A DNA stretch of 51,699 bases from Candidatus Aadella gelida (GCA_030765205.1 JAVCDB010000113.1:1-51699), one strand, 5' to 3'; shown: positions 35,032 through 44,487, counted from the first letter of the stretch. The notes: a model not told the origin generated them from the letters alone. A program made the numbers and translations.

Positions 35032-35319
35032 ATGGAAAAGGTAAGATCATATGAGGGATTGTTTATAATAGTCCCTGAAAAGCTGGACAATCTTGACGAA
35101 GTAAAGGCGAATATAAAGGATATTATAAGCGATAATTCCGGAAATATCGTTAAAGAGACCGATATAGGCAAAAAAACTTTAGCATATCCAATCAAGAAAA
35201 AAGAAGAGGGGATATACTATGAAATACATTTTTCGGCCAAACCGGCGTCGGTAGCTAAAATGTCGCGTTTATTCCGCATAAATAACGATTTATTAAGGGC
35301 GCTGATAGACAAATCATAA
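35032..35319 (+). CDS. rpsF: 30S ribosomal protein S6
   Basis: S6 is a 95-residue ferredoxin-fold protein that binds S18 in the small subunit. It has YEGLFIIVPEKLDN at the N-terminus, and GKKTLAYPIKKKEEGIYYEIHF and FRINNDLLRALI later. It is first of rpsF-ssb-rpsR-rplI-dnaB. A repeat-type spacer of 123 bases separates it from ssb. Confidence 0.94.
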   Translation: MEKVRSYEGLFIIVPEKLDNLDEVKANIKDIISDNSGNIVKETDIGKKTLAYPIKKKEEGIYYEIHFSAKPASVAKMSRLFRINNDLLRALIDKS

Positions 35320-35321
35320 AT

Positions 35322-35420
35322 CGTGAGTAGTGAACAGTGAACAGTGATTAGTAAAAGACAAGCAGTTAACGGTAAAGAGAAGAACTGTTCACAGCTTACT
35401 GATTACGGTTCACTAACATA
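35322..35420. repeat. GTGAACAGTGATTAGT-type inverted repeat between rpsF and ssb
   Basis: gtagtgaacagtgaacagtg and the later gttcacagcttactgattac...gttcac form an imperfect inverted repeat within the ribosomal operon. No ORF is present. Confidence 0.6.
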
Positions 35421-35442
35421 ATAGCTATAAACAGGGGGAAAT

Positions 35443-35895
35443 ATGGCTGCCAGTCTAAACAAAGTTTTTTTAATGGGTAACCTGACTAGAGATCCCGAAC
35501 TTAGGTACGTACCTTCAGGGACAGCTGTTGCTAATTTTTCTATTGCGGTTAATCGCAATTATAAAGATAGCGCCGGAGAAAAAAAAGAAGACGTATCTTT
35601 CATCCGTGTGGTTGTATGGGGGAAGATGGCGGAAATATGCGGGGAATATCTAGCTAAAGGAAGACCAGTACTCGTTGAAGGCAGATTAAAGTCGCGCAAT
35701 TGGGAAGCGCAAGACGGACAAAAACGCAGCGCATTAGATGTTGTCGCTACAACCGTTCAGTTCCTGGGGTCGCGTTCCGGTTCTTCTCAAGCGCCGAGTC
35801 AAGGGCCGAGTGAGAATAAAAATAGTGACGACCTTGGAAAAGTAGGTTCGATAGATGTGGAAGAGGATATGAGCGGGAGTGAAATACCGTTCTAG
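35443..35895 (+). CDS. ssb: Single-stranded DNA-binding protein
   Basis: SSB coats single-stranded DNA in replication and repair. The 150 residues hold the OB fold (about 1-108; NKVFLMGNLTRDPELRYVPSG, VVVWGKMAEICGEYL, KGRPVLVEGRLKSR), a Ser/Gln/Pro linker, and the acidic tip SEIPF that recruits partner proteins. GGGGGAA precedes the ATG. Its place between rpsF and rpsR is classical. Confidence 0.95.
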   Translation: MAASLNKVFLMGNLTRDPELRYVPSGTAVANFSIAVNRNYKDSAGEKKEDVSFIRVVVWGKMAEICGEYLAKGRPVLVEGRLKSRNWEAQDGQKRSALDVVATTVQFLGSRSGSSQAPSQGPSENKNSDDLGKVGSIDVEEDMSGSEIPF

Positions 35896-35965
35896 TAAGC
35901 AAGAATAAGGCATGAAAGAAAAAAGATTTAAAAAAAAGACGGAAAATTGAGGAGAAAAAGGAAAA

Positions 35966-36250
35966 ATGGCAAAGAAGAAAGAACCAAAAACCGCCCGCAG
36001 AGTATTTAAGAAAAAACCATGCAGGTTGTGTCGAGATAAAACAACAGAAGTTGATTATAAAAATGCAGATATGTTGAAATCATTCGTTTCAGATAGAGGA
36101 AGGATAATCAGCCCCAGGATAACCGGTAATTGCGCTAAACATCAGAGAATGGTAGCGGGGGGGATAAAAAAAGCGAGACTAGCGGCCCTTCTTCCATTCG
36201 TGAAGATAAAAGAAGGTTTGGCCAGAAGAAAACCCAGGAGGACAACATGA
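35966..36250 (+). CDS. rpsR: 30S ribosomal protein S18, zinc-binding form
   Basis: S18 pairs with S6. The 94 residues have a Lys/Arg-rich N-terminus, CRLCRDK and NCAKHQR, which together look like a four-ligand zinc site (a C+ paralogue), and ISPRITGNCAKHQ with the RNA-binding surface. A GAGGAG site precedes the ATG. It overlaps rplI by four bases. Confidence 0.94.
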   Translation: MAKKKEPKTARRVFKKKPCRLCRDKTTEVDYKNADMLKSFVSDRGRIISPRITGNCAKHQRMVAGGIKKARLAALLPFVKIKEGLARRKPRRTT

Positions 36251-36690
36251 AGGTAATCGTCCTCAAAGATACAGATAAACTGGGTGAGATAGGTGGTGAG
36301 CTGCAAGTAAAGGACGGATACGCGAGAAACTATCTTATCCCTAACGGGATAGCTGTTGAGTCTACCAAGAGCGCGTTACGCCTTCTCGAAGCAAAGAGAA
36401 GAGAAAAAGCGGCCAGAGAGAAAAAGTTTCAGGAAGAATGCGAGAAACTTGCCGAACAGATAGCGTCTACATCCTGCACAATAACGATGGAAGCCGGAGA
36501 GGAAGACAAGCTTTTCGGAACGGTTACTTCGGAAAAAATAGCGGAAGTATTGAAAGTTGAAGGGATTGAAATAGATAAGAAGAAAATAGTGTTAGAGGAA
36601 CCCATAAAGACTCTAGGAGTATACAATATAGACATACACTTACACCCTGAAGTTAAGGCCCGGGCAAGGATCTGGGTTGTTAAAAAATGA
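36247..36690 (+). CDS. rplI: 50S ribosomal protein L9
   Basis: L9 binds 23S rRNA and projects from the ribosome. The 147 residues start MKVIVLKDTDKLGEIGGELQ, and VKDGYARNYLIPNGIA follows. A long connecting helix (about 40-75) leads to the C-terminal domain ending in DIHLHPEVKARARIWVVKK. Both ends overlap the neighbouring genes by four bases (ATGA), so rpsR-rplI-dnaB is tightly coupled. Confidence 0.95.
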   Translation: MKVIVLKDTDKLGEIGGELQVKDGYARNYLIPNGIAVESTKSALRLLEAKRREKAAREKKFQEECEKLAEQIASTSCTITMEAGEEDKLFGTVTSEKIAEVLKVEGIEIDKKKIVLEEPIKTLGVYNIDIHLHPEVKARARIWVVKK

Positions 36691-38042
36691 TTCCAAAAAC
36701 CCTCATTGAAAAAGTACCCCCTCAAAATAACGAGGCCGAAGCCGCGGTCTTGGGCGCTATGCTACTTGATAGAGAGGCCATTGCCCAGGCTATAGAGCAT
36801 CTTGAAGATACAGCATTCTATTCCGAGACGAACAAAAGTATTTTTAGAGCCATAGTAAAACTATACGACAGCAACGAAGCCGTAGATATTGTTACTCTAG
36901 TCGAAGAACTTAAAAAAAACAAAGAACTTGATGATGTAGGCGGACCGGCATATATTACCGATCTTGCCAACAGTATACCTACTGCAGCCAATATAGAACA
37001 CTACGCTAAAATAGTAAGAGAAAAATACCTGCTTAGACGTCTTATCAACACAGCCACACAAATAGTTTCTGAAAGTTTTGAACCTTCAAGCGAAATAGAA
37101 AGCCTTCTGGATAGGGCAGAAAGTCTCATTTTTGATATAACAGCCACGCAAAAACGGAAAATGCAGGTCTCTGCGATGAAAGATATCGTCAAAGAGAGCA
37201 TAGAGACCATAGACAGGCTGTATCAGAGAAAAGAGAACATAACCGGCATTCCTACGGGATTCCATGATCTTGATACGAAATTAGCGGGTTTACAGAACTC
37301 TGATCTTATAGTTCTCGCGGGAAGACCTTCAATGGGTAAAAGTGCATTAGCGATATCGATGCTGGAATACGCGGGCGTTGTCGAAAAATTACCCTGCGCA
37401 TATTTTAGCCTCGAAATGTCAAAAGATCAGCTTGCGCAGAGAATGTTATGTTCAATAGCAGGTGTGAATGCGCATAAGGTAAGGACAGGATTTTTCTCGC
37501 AAACAGATTGGCCTAAACTCGTAACAGCGGCCGGAAAACTATCTGAGTCACCTATATTTATAGATGATACTCCCGGGATATCCGCTTTAGAACTCAGAGC
37601 AAAAGCCAGAAGGCTTAAGGGACGTCATGATATCCAGCTTATTATCATAGATTACCTTCAGCTCATGCAGGGCGCATCAAGACTTGAGAATCGGCAGCAG
37701 GAAATATCCGATATCTCAAGATCAATGAAAGCTCTGGGCAGAGAACTAAACGTACCGATAATTGCTATAAGTCAGCTTTCACGCGCCGTCGAACAGAGAC
37801 AGGATAAAAGGCCGATGCTTTCCGATCTTAGGGAATCAGGTGCCATAGAACAGGATGCGGACGTTGTTATGCTTATACTGCGGGAAGAATATTATAACCC
37901 TACTGAAGAAAATAAGGGAGTAGCCGAGATAATTATAGCGAAACAAAGACATGGTCCGGTCGGGACAGTAAAACTTACATTTTTGCCGGAATATACTAAA
38001 TTCACTAATTTGGCCAGAACAGAAGAGGAAGAAGGTTTCTGA
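36687..38042 (+). CDS. dnaB: Replicative DNA helicase DnaB
   Basis: DnaB is the hexameric helicase of the replication fork. The 451 residues start with the helical N-domain (PPQNNEAEAAVLGAMLLD). The RecA-like domain has Walker A GRPSMGKSALA, Walker B with IIIDYLQLMQG, and SQLSRAVEQRQDKRPMLSDLRESGAIEQDAD. No intein is present. Its stop overlaps the bamA start (TGATG). Confidence 0.96.
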   Translation: MIPKTLIEKVPPQNNEAEAAVLGAMLLDREAIAQAIEHLEDTAFYSETNKSIFRAIVKLYDSNEAVDIVTLVEELKKNKELDDVGGPAYITDLANSIPTAANIEHYAKIVREKYLLRRLINTATQIVSESFEPSSEIESLLDRAESLIFDITATQKRKMQVSAMKDIVKESIETIDRLYQRKENITGIPTGFHDLDTKLAGLQNSDLIVLAGRPSMGKSALAISMLEYAGVVEKLPCAYFSLEMSKDQLAQRMLCSIAGVNAHKVRTGFFSQTDWPKLVTAAGKLSESPIFIDDTPGISALELRAKARRLKGRHDIQLIIIDYLQLMQGASRLENRQQEISDISRSMKALGRELNVPIIAISQLSRAVEQRQDKRPMLSDLRESGAIEQDADVVMLILREEYYNPTEENKGVAEIIIAKQRHGPVGTVKLTFLPEYTKFTNLARTEEEEGF

Positions 38043-40354
38043 TGAAAAGAAAAAAAATGTTATGCATGATCGTAATAATTATGGTATCTGTTTTTTGTTC
38101 TGTTTCGGTATTTGCGCAATCTTCAGGTACCCAGCAAAAGAAAATAAGTGCCATAAAGATCACCGGAAACAGTGCCGTAAGCACGGCTACTGTGCTTAGT
38201 AGACTAAAACTGAAACCCGGAGACCCTTTCGAAGAAAGCGCGCTTAACAAAGAACTAAAAAGACTTTACTCGACCGGATACTTCAGTGATGTTTTCGTTG
38301 AGACCAAAGATAATCCGGAAGGCGTAGTCATAATGTTTACCGTTCTCGAAAAACCTATAATCAAAGATGTTGAGTTCAGGGGAAATGCAAAACTAAAAGA
38401 TGGACATCTAGAGAAGAAAATATCTATCAAAAAAGGTGATCTTCTAGACTTCAGTACATTGAACCAGGACATGGCGGAAATTAGGAATTATTATGTAGAA
38501 CAGGGATACAAATTCATCAAAGTAGATTATGAAATAGAGGCCGAGAACGATCTTGGAACAGCTGTAGTGGTCTTCGTTATAGATGAAGGCAAAGCGCTTA
38601 GAATAAAGACCATAGATATCGAAGGCAACAAGAACATGTCGGATGATGAACTCAAAAAATATATCGCGACAAAAACCGCGTGGTGGTTCATTAATAAAGG
38701 CGCGTTCGATGATGATGAATTCCAAGCTGACCTAGACAGGATAAAAACTCTTTATATGAGTAAGGGTTTTCTAGATGCGCAAGTAAGCAGCCGGGAAGTC
38801 TTTTCTGAAGATGGAAAAAACATACACCTAACAATAATAGTTGATGAAGGTAAGAAATATCTTGTAGGCACGACCACGATATCAGGCAAGTTATCTTTTC
38901 CCGAACAAGAGATAAGCGCTATCTTGAAGATGAGACAAGGGGATCCATTCGACTATGAGAAGATCAGAGAAAATGTGGATAGCGTAAAAGCATTCTACTA
39001 TGATAGGGGATACATGAATGCCGAAGTTAACCTCGCGCATAAATACGACCCTTCATCGGACATGATGAATCTCACATATAACATAAATTCACACGACGAA
39101 ATATCGGTCGGGAAAATAAACATCATCGGGAACACCAAAACAAAAGACGTTGTTATAAGAAGAGAGTTAAGAGTGTACCCCGGAGAGAAGTATGAGGGCG
39201 ACCAGCTCAAAAAGAGTAAAGAAAGGATATACGACCTCGGATATTTCGAAGACGTATATTTCGAGACCATTCCGACAAGTACGGATAACGTTAAAGACTT
39301 GGATGTTACGGTCAAAGAAACCAAAACCGGGGAATTTTCTTTCGGAGGCGGATACAGTTCGGTAGATTCATTTATAGGTTTTGTGCAGGTAAGGCAGAGA
39401 AACTTTGATATAATGAACTTTCCAACGTTTACCGGAGCCGGTCAAGACTTGATCCTGCGCGGTGAAATGGGAAGCACGAGGACAAATTATCTTTTAAGCT
39501 GGACCGATCCCTGGATAATGGGATATCCATACCTGTTCGGTTTTGACCTGTATAGAGACGAGCATAATAAGTCAGGTACTTCCGGGTACGATTACGATGA
39601 GATCCGTACCGGAGGAGCGCTCAGACTTGGCAAAGACATAACAGACAATCTTAATGCAGGACTCAAGTACAATCTTGAAGAAGTAAAAATATCGGGTCTA
39701 CCGGATGATGCCGCACAAGATCTTCTGGACGAATCAGGATCGAACGTGAGCAGCCGTTTAACGTCATCTATCCAGTATGATACTAGAGACAGCAAGTACT
39801 CTCCTACAAAAGGATGGTTATGCGGGGCGAGTTTAGAAAATGCGGGCGGATTTATCGGCGGAGATAAAGATTTTGTAAAAGGATATATTTACACTACATA
39901 TTACCATAGCATAATAGAGAATATTATCCTCGAACTTAAGGGACGTACCGGTACGTCCACAGCTTACGGCGACACTGATAAGGTACCCATATATGAACGA
40001 TTTTTCGCAGGTGGAGCTACCACTATACGCGGGTATAGCCAGAGAGCTGTAGGCCCAAGAGATACAGCAGGGCATTATCTGGGCGGCGACGGTATGGTGA
40101 TCGGTAATGCTGAAGTATCTTTTCCCGTATACAAAAAACTTATTAAAGGCGCGGTATTCTACGATGTTGGTAATGTAACGGCAAAATACAGCGATATCTT
40201 TACCGATTCTAATTATAAACAAGCTGCGGGTCTAGGCGTACGAGTAAAGACGCCAATAGGTCCCGTAAAACTCGATTATGGATTTCCGCTAACCGATAAT
40301 CATGACGACAAAAAAGAAGGACAGCTCTGGTTTAGTGTAAGCCACGGCTTTTAA
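38042..40354 (+). CDS. bamA: Outer-membrane protein assembly factor BamA
   Basis: BamA inserts beta-barrel proteins into the outer membrane. The 770 residues have a signal peptide (cleavage near VFAQ, residue 26), five POTRA domains (about 33-430, with boundary motifs such as GNSAVSTATV, GNAKLKDGHL, GNKNMSDDEL, GNTKTKDVVI), and the Omp85 barrel with YERFFAGGATTIRGY (the loop-6 VRGF-type motif, here IRGY). The chain ends in an aromatic residue (SVSHGF), as barrel proteins do. It starts at the dnaB stop and is followed by skp. Confidence 0.96.
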   Translation: MKRKKMLCMIVIIMVSVFCSVSVFAQSSGTQQKKISAIKITGNSAVSTATVLSRLKLKPGDPFEESALNKELKRLYSTGYFSDVFVETKDNPEGVVIMFTVLEKPIIKDVEFRGNAKLKDGHLEKKISIKKGDLLDFSTLNQDMAEIRNYYVEQGYKFIKVDYEIEAENDLGTAVVVFVIDEGKALRIKTIDIEGNKNMSDDELKKYIATKTAWWFINKGAFDDDEFQADLDRIKTLYMSKGFLDAQVSSREVFSEDGKNIHLTIIVDEGKKYLVGTTTISGKLSFPEQEISAILKMRQGDPFDYEKIRENVDSVKAFYYDRGYMNAEVNLAHKYDPSSDMMNLTYNINSHDEISVGKINIIGNTKTKDVVIRRELRVYPGEKYEGDQLKKSKERIYDLGYFEDVYFETIPTSTDNVKDLDVTVKETKTGEFSFGGGYSSVDSFIGFVQVRQRNFDIMNFPTFTGAGQDLILRGEMGSTRTNYLLSWTDPWIMGYPYLFGFDLYRDEHNKSGTSGYDYDEIRTGGALRLGKDITDNLNAGLKYNLEEVKISGLPDDAAQDLLDESGSNVSSRLTSSIQYDTRDSKYSPTKGWLCGASLENAGGFIGGDKDFVKGYIYTTYYHSIIENIILELKGRTGTSTAYGDTDKVPIYERFFAGGATTIRGYSQRAVGPRDTAGHYLGGDGMVIGNAEVSFPVYKKLIKGAVFYDVGNVTAKYSDIFTDSNYKQAAGLGVRVKTPIGPVKLDYGFPLTDNHDDKKEGQLWFSVSHGF

Positions 40355-40399
40355 CGGAACACCAAAGACTGACAAAACAATATAGTTGGGAGGAGCAAT

Positions 40400-40918
40400 A
40401 TGACTAACTTGATAAAAAAGACACTGATCACGGTAATAGTTTCCTTGATGCTGGTAAGCGGTATTGCGTTAACGGGCAATGCGGCGGATGGATCGAAAAT
40501 AGGATATGTAGATTTCAGAAGAGCTTTTTACGAGAACGATAAAGCTAAAGGGAAAGAAGACGAACTCAGAGATTACGAAGAAACTAAAAAAGAAGAACAA
40601 ACCGTTATGATCCAGGAAATAACCCAGATGAGAGACGAGGCAGAACTTCTGTCAGATGCAGAGAAAGCCAAGAAGAGAAAAGAACTTGAAGCGAAAATGG
40701 TCACGCTGCAGGGATTCGAGAACGAAGTAAGAAAAGAACTACAAACCAAGAAAAACGATATATATCGCGAGATAGCGGATGATATACAAAACGTCGTTGA
40801 TGAAGTGGGAAAAAACGGCGGTTACGATTATATTCTGGACTCAAGAAGCGTTATATTCGCCGGTGAAGAGTCTGATGTAACAGATGAAGTTATTAAAAAT
40901 CTGAAAGAAAAGAAATAA
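40400..40918 (+). CDS. Periplasmic chaperone Skp/OmpH
   Basis: Skp holds unfolded outer-membrane proteins in the periplasm. The 172 residues have a signal peptide (cleavage near GNAADG), IGYVDFRRAFYENDKAKG at the start of the mature part, a long charged coiled coil (about 45-130) and a C-terminal YDYILDSRSVIFA strand typical of the family. A GGGAGGAG site precedes the ATG. bamA-skp is a conserved pair; lpxD, which usually follows, is absent. Confidence 0.92.
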   Translation: MTNLIKKTLITVIVSLMLVSGIALTGNAADGSKIGYVDFRRAFYENDKAKGKEDELRDYEETKKEEQTVMIQEITQMRDEAELLSDAEKAKKRKELEAKMVTLQGFENEVRKELQTKKNDIYREIADDIQNVVDEVGKNGGYDYILDSRSVIFAGEESDVTDEVIKNLKEKK

Positions 40919-40933
40919 GATAAGAAAAGAACA

Positions 40934-40984
40934 TTAAGGGTCAAGTGGCAAGAGGAAAACAGTTCCCTTGGACTTGACCCTTAA
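40934..40984. repeat. 51-nt near-perfect hairpin between skp and lpxC
   Basis: ttaagggtcaagtggcaaga pairs with the stretch ending gacttgacccttaa with few mismatches. The loop is about 5 bases. There is no downstream T-run, so attenuation or mRNA-end protection is more likely than termination. Confidence 0.7.
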
Positions 40985-41004
40985 CTTCTTATAGGACGAA
41001 TACA

Positions 41005-41856
41005 ATGGCAGAGATCAGGCAAAAGACGATCCGTGACGAGATTTCTTTTTCGGGGAAGGGCCTGCAAACAGGTGCGCAGGTTTCTGTTGTGTGCCGTCCG
41101 GCCGGAGAGGGCTCCGGGATAGTGTTCCTGCGTACAGATACTGAAAACAGCGTTCCGATCCGCGTTAATGACGGCATTTTTTCCGTATCCGAAAAAAGAA
41201 GAAGTACTATTGGTATGGGTCCGCACAGCGTACAGACAATAGAACATTTAATGGCTGCGCTGTGGGCACTCGAGATAGACAATGTGCAGATAGACATTAA
41301 TGGAGCAGAGCTGCCCGCGCTTGACGGTAGCGCGAAAGGTTTTTTAGATATTCTAGGAGCAGCGGGGATCTCCGAACAAAACGCTCCGCGTCACATAGTA
41401 AAGATCACAGAAAAAGAGGAGGTGTCCGACGGGAAAGCCTCAATAACTATCTTGCCAAACGAGTCTTTCAAAGTTTCATATTCTATAGATTATGCTATAA
41501 GTTCCATTCCCAGAGAAACATTCACGATAACTTTAGATAATAATTCTTTTATCAAAGAGATAGCTCCTGCAAGAACATTCTGCCTTAAACAAGAAGCGGA
41601 ACAGCTTTTAAAGGCGGGACTGGGCAAGGGTGCGGATTGCGAAAATACTTTAGTCATGGACGAGACCGGGCCCGTAGGGACCGTATTAAGATTCCCCAAC
41701 GAACCCCTCAGGCATAAGATATTAGACCTGGTAGGGGACATGTATATGCTGGGAAGACCCATTATGGGCGAGATCATAGCAGAAAGATCCGGTCACGCCC
41801 TAAATGCATTAATGGCAGAGAAATTGTTTCAGAAATATGTAAGAAATAGAAGCTAG
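41005..41856 (+). CDS. lpxC: UDP-3-O-acyl-N-acetylglucosamine deacetylase LpxC
   Basis: LpxC is the zinc enzyme of the committed step of lipid A synthesis. The 283 residues show GKGLQTG at the N-terminus, the zinc ligand region VQTIEHLMAAL, NELPALDGS-type ELPALDGSAKGF, FCLKQEAEQL, and RHKILDLVGDMYMLG with the second His and Asp. GHALN near the C-terminus has the catalytic His. It is not fused to FabZ, unlike in Bacteroidetes. A repeat-rich spacer of 255 bases follows. Confidence 0.95.
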   Translation: MAEIRQKTIRDEISFSGKGLQTGAQVSVVCRPAGEGSGIVFLRTDTENSVPIRVNDGIFSVSEKRRSTIGMGPHSVQTIEHLMAALWALEIDNVQIDINGAELPALDGSAKGFLDILGAAGISEQNAPRHIVKITEKEEVSDGKASITILPNESFKVSYSIDYAISSIPRETFTITLDNNSFIKEIAPARTFCLKQEAEQLLKAGLGKGADCENTLVMDETGPVGTVLRFPNEPLRHKILDLVGDMYMLGRPIMGEIIAERSGHALNALMAEKLFQKYVRNRS

Positions 41857-42095
41857 CGTACTCGGGGACGTTCCATTTGGGGACACCCTACAAGAGTAAA
41901 AAGAGGTCAATTTACGCACGTTCTGAGGACACCTTTCCCGAGGAGTGTAAACCTATCCCTCAAGATGTCCCCAGAATATACTTTTATTTTGATGAGCCAC
42001 TTTACTGCGTACTATATACGCTATACCACAGAAGTAGCTGTGGTTTAAACCCCAGCTACTTCTAGTCACGAATTACGAGTCACGAGTCACGAAAA
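41857..42095. repeat. Repeat-filled spacer between lpxC and fabZ, with PmeI palindrome copy 3
   Basis: tcggggacgttcc and ttggggacaccc units are followed by cctcaagatgtcccc, which is complementary in part. The palindrome at 42031-42062 (gaagtagctgtggttt and its complement) has one mismatch. gtcacgaattacgagtcacg units come before the fabZ ribosome-binding site. No gene is present. Confidence 0.7.
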
Positions 42096-42111
42096 ATAAG
42101 GAGGAGATGAT

Positions 42112-42558
42112 ATGGGAAAAAAAGAAATGAACATAAAAGAGATAATGTCCAAGATACCGCATAGGTATCCGATGATCTTAGTTGACAGAGTGGTGGATTA
42201 TGAAGAAGAAAAATGGATAAAAGCCATCAAGAATGTAACGATCAACGAGTCATTTTTTCAGGGACATTTCCCGGCGGAACCTATTATGCCGGGCGTATTA
42301 ATACTGGAAGCTTTGGCGCAGACAGGCGGCATATTAGCGCTTATAAATAACGACGATGAGGACAAACTTGCTTTCTTTCTGACGATAAACAATGCTAAAT
42401 TTCGTAAACCCGTTGTCCCGGGAGACCAGCTTCTTCTGCATGTTGAAGTTAAAAAAAGAGTAAGAGGAAATATAATCCAAACACATGCTGAAGCAAGCGT
42501 GGAAGGACAAGTGGTCTGTGAAGGCGACCTTATGTTCAGTTTAGTCGACAAAAAATAA
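42112..42558 (+). CDS. fabZ: 3-hydroxyacyl-ACP dehydratase FabZ
   Basis: FabZ dehydrates hydroxyacyl-ACP in fatty acid synthesis and shares its substrate with lipid A acylation. The 148 residues show IPHRYPMILVDRVVDYE and the active site HFPAEPIMPGVLILEALAQTGG with the catalytic His and Glu. AAGGAGG precedes the ATG. It usually lies next to lpxA, which is missing here; lpxI follows after 10 bases. Confidence 0.95.
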   Translation: MGKKEMNIKEIMSKIPHRYPMILVDRVVDYEEEKWIKAIKNVTINESFFQGHFPAEPIMPGVLILEALAQTGGILALINNDDEDKLAFFLTINNAKFRKPVVPGDQLLLHVEVKKRVRGNIIQTHAEASVEGQVVCEGDLMFSLVDKK

Positions 42559-42568
42559 GAGGTAACCC

Positions 42569-43369
42569 ATGAAAAGAATAGGACTTATCGCGGGGGGAGG
42601 GGAACTTCCCCTAGAATTCATTGATTCCGCTAAAAAAGACGGGAACAAAGTCATAGTATTTGCTCTAAATAAAATGGCTGACAAAAGGGTAGAGCGGCAC
42701 GCGGATAAAGTATATTGGATGGAGATAGGACATTATAAAAAGTTTCTATTTCTACTGCTGAAGGAGCGTATACGCGAGATAGCCCTGATCGGCAAAGTAG
42801 ATAAAAGCATCATATATGAAAAAGGAAAATATGACAAAAAGGGATGGAAGACTATAAAAGACCTCGACAATAAAAAAGATTATTCCATACTTGCTGAAAT
42901 AACGCGTCATCTCGGCCGGTTCGGTATCGCCGTTATAAATCCCGGAAAATACTTATCTCACCTTATCCCGGAAGTAGGCGTTCTTAGCCGAGCCATGCCC
43001 GATAAACGTATAGAGGAAGATATACTGTTCGGGTACGATATGGCAAAAAAACTTGCAGGTATGGATATCGGTCAAACCGTTATTATTAAAGGTAAAAGCG
43101 TGGTTGCTGTAGAGGCTATGGAGGGCACGGATCAGACAATAAAGCGTGCCGGAGAGGTTGCCGGGGCGGGATGCGTTATGGTAAAAGTAAGTCGTCCGGA
43201 CCAGGACATGAGATGGGACGTTCCTACCGTAGGGGTTGAGACCATAAAAAAGATGACAGAACAACGTTTTAGCGCACTTGCAATAGAAAGCGGAAAAATG
43301 TTTATAGTGGATAGACAGGAACTTTTATGGACTGCGGACAACAGTAATATGGTTGTTCAGGCGCTGTGA
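42569..43369 (+). CDS. lpxI: UDP-2,3-diacylglucosamine pyrophosphatase LpxI
   Basis: LpxI hydrolyses UDP-2,3-diacylglucosamine to lipid X, replacing LpxH in many non-enteric diderms. The 266 residues start RIGLIAGGGELPLEF, with ITRHLGRFGIAVIN in the middle and the catalytic domain AVEAMEGTDQTIKRAG, VKVSRPDQDMRWDVPTVG. This is the DUF1009 family pattern. The gene overlaps lpxB, on the opposite strand, tail to tail by 13 bases. Confidence 0.93.
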   Translation: MKRIGLIAGGGELPLEFIDSAKKDGNKVIVFALNKMADKRVERHADKVYWMEIGHYKKFLFLLLKERIREIALIGKVDKSIIYEKGKYDKKGWKTIKDLDNKKDYSILAEITRHLGRFGIAVINPGKYLSHLIPEVGVLSRAMPDKRIEEDILFGYDMAKKLAGMDIGQTVIIKGKSVVAVEAMEGTDQTIKRAGEVAGAGCVMVKVSRPDQDMRWDVPTVGVETIKKMTEQRFSALAIESGKMFIVDRQELLWTADNSNMVVQAL

Positions 43370-44487
43370 TAGGGCGGCTTAAGAAGTTTAGCAATTTCTT
43401 CAGAGGCTCTACGCGCAGCACCTTTTTCTCCTAAAGAAACACTTACCTTACGAAGCTCATTTTTCACAGAGACAAGTCGATCAGGATCATTTAAAAACTT
43501 ATAAATAGCGTCACATAATTTATCAGGGTCGGCTTCCTGTTGCCAAAATTCCGGTGCAACTTCTTTCCCGGCAATAATGTTTACCAATCCGATAAAAGGA
43601 ATGCGAACAAATAATTTAAAAGCCAAATATGTAATAGGGGATCCCTTGTAGACTATTACCATAGGTACCTCGCATAATGCAGTCTCTAAAGTTGCTGTTC
43701 CGGAAGTGACAATAGCAAACCCGCTTTCTGCAAGGGCAGAAGAAGTATCGTCATGAAAGGAAACAATGTTTAGTGCAGGATGCTGAGTAAGAAACTTATT
43801 GTAAAGAGATTCGTCTACAGCTGAGTTTTGAGCTAATACGAATTTAATATCTTTTATTTTTGAAGATAATTTTTCTGCCGCCTCAAGCATGATTGGCAGA
43901 AGAACTAAAATTTCGTTTTTACGTGAACCAGGAAGAAGAGCTATAGTGTTCTTTTTAGAATCGGACGTTACGTTTTGAGGTTTTATGCTGTCAACTAGAG
44001 GATGTCCTACAAAAGTACAATCTATTCCATGCTTTTTAAGTAACTTTTCTTCAAAATCAAAAAGTACTAGAGTTTTACTAATATAACGTTCAATTAATTT
44101 TATTCTGCTCTTTCCCCAGGCCCATACTTGGGGAATAATATAATATACAACAGGGATATTATTCTTCTTAAGAAATGATGCAAGATGAAGATTGAATCCG
44201 GGATAATCTATCAGTATTGCAAGATCAGGTTTACGGCAGGTAATCTGGTTTTTTAGGACTATATATTGCCTGCGTATCTTAAAAATGCTTCGCAAGGCTT
44301 CCCATAACCCAACTATAGAAAGGTTGCGCACATGTTCTACAAGTTCCACGCCCTCACCGGACATAGCATCGCCGCCTATACCCCATAAATTAATATTTGG
44401 TACGGTTTTTTTGAGGCAAGCTATGAGTTCGCCGGCTCGGATATCTCCGGAAGGTTCGCCGGCAACAATGAGTATGTTTTTTTTCAT
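43357..44487 (-). CDS. lpxB: Lipid-A-disaccharide synthase LpxB
   Basis: LpxB joins lipid X and UDP-diacylglucosamine to form the lipid A disaccharide. The 376 residues show LIVAGEPSGDIRAGELI-type start, WGIGGDAMSGEGVELVEH, IDYPGFNLHLASFLK, YYIIPQVWAWGKSRI, FVGHPLVD, LLPGSRKNEI, and VTSGTATLETAL. It lies on the minus strand, opposite to lpxI, so the usual co-directional order is broken. No Shine-Dalgarno is obvious. A PmeI palindrome lies just upstream. Confidence 0.95.
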   Translation of the reverse strand: MKKNILIVAGEPSGDIRAGELIACLKKTVPNINLWGIGGDAMSGEGVELVEHVRNLSIVGLWEALRSIFKIRRQYIVLKNQITCRKPDLAILIDYPGFNLHLASFLKKNNIPVVYYIIPQVWAWGKSRIKLIERYISKTLVLFDFEEKLLKKHGIDCTFVGHPLVDSIKPQNVTSDSKKNTIALLPGSRKNEILVLLPIMLEAAEKLSSKIKDIKFVLAQNSAVDESLYNKFLTQHPALNIVSFHDDTSSALAESGFAIVTSGTATLETALCEVPMVIVYKGSPITYLAFKLFVRIPFIGLVNIIAGKEVAPEFWQQEADPDKLCDAIYKFLNDPDRLVSVKNELRKVSVSLGEKGAARRASEEIAKLLKPPYHSA

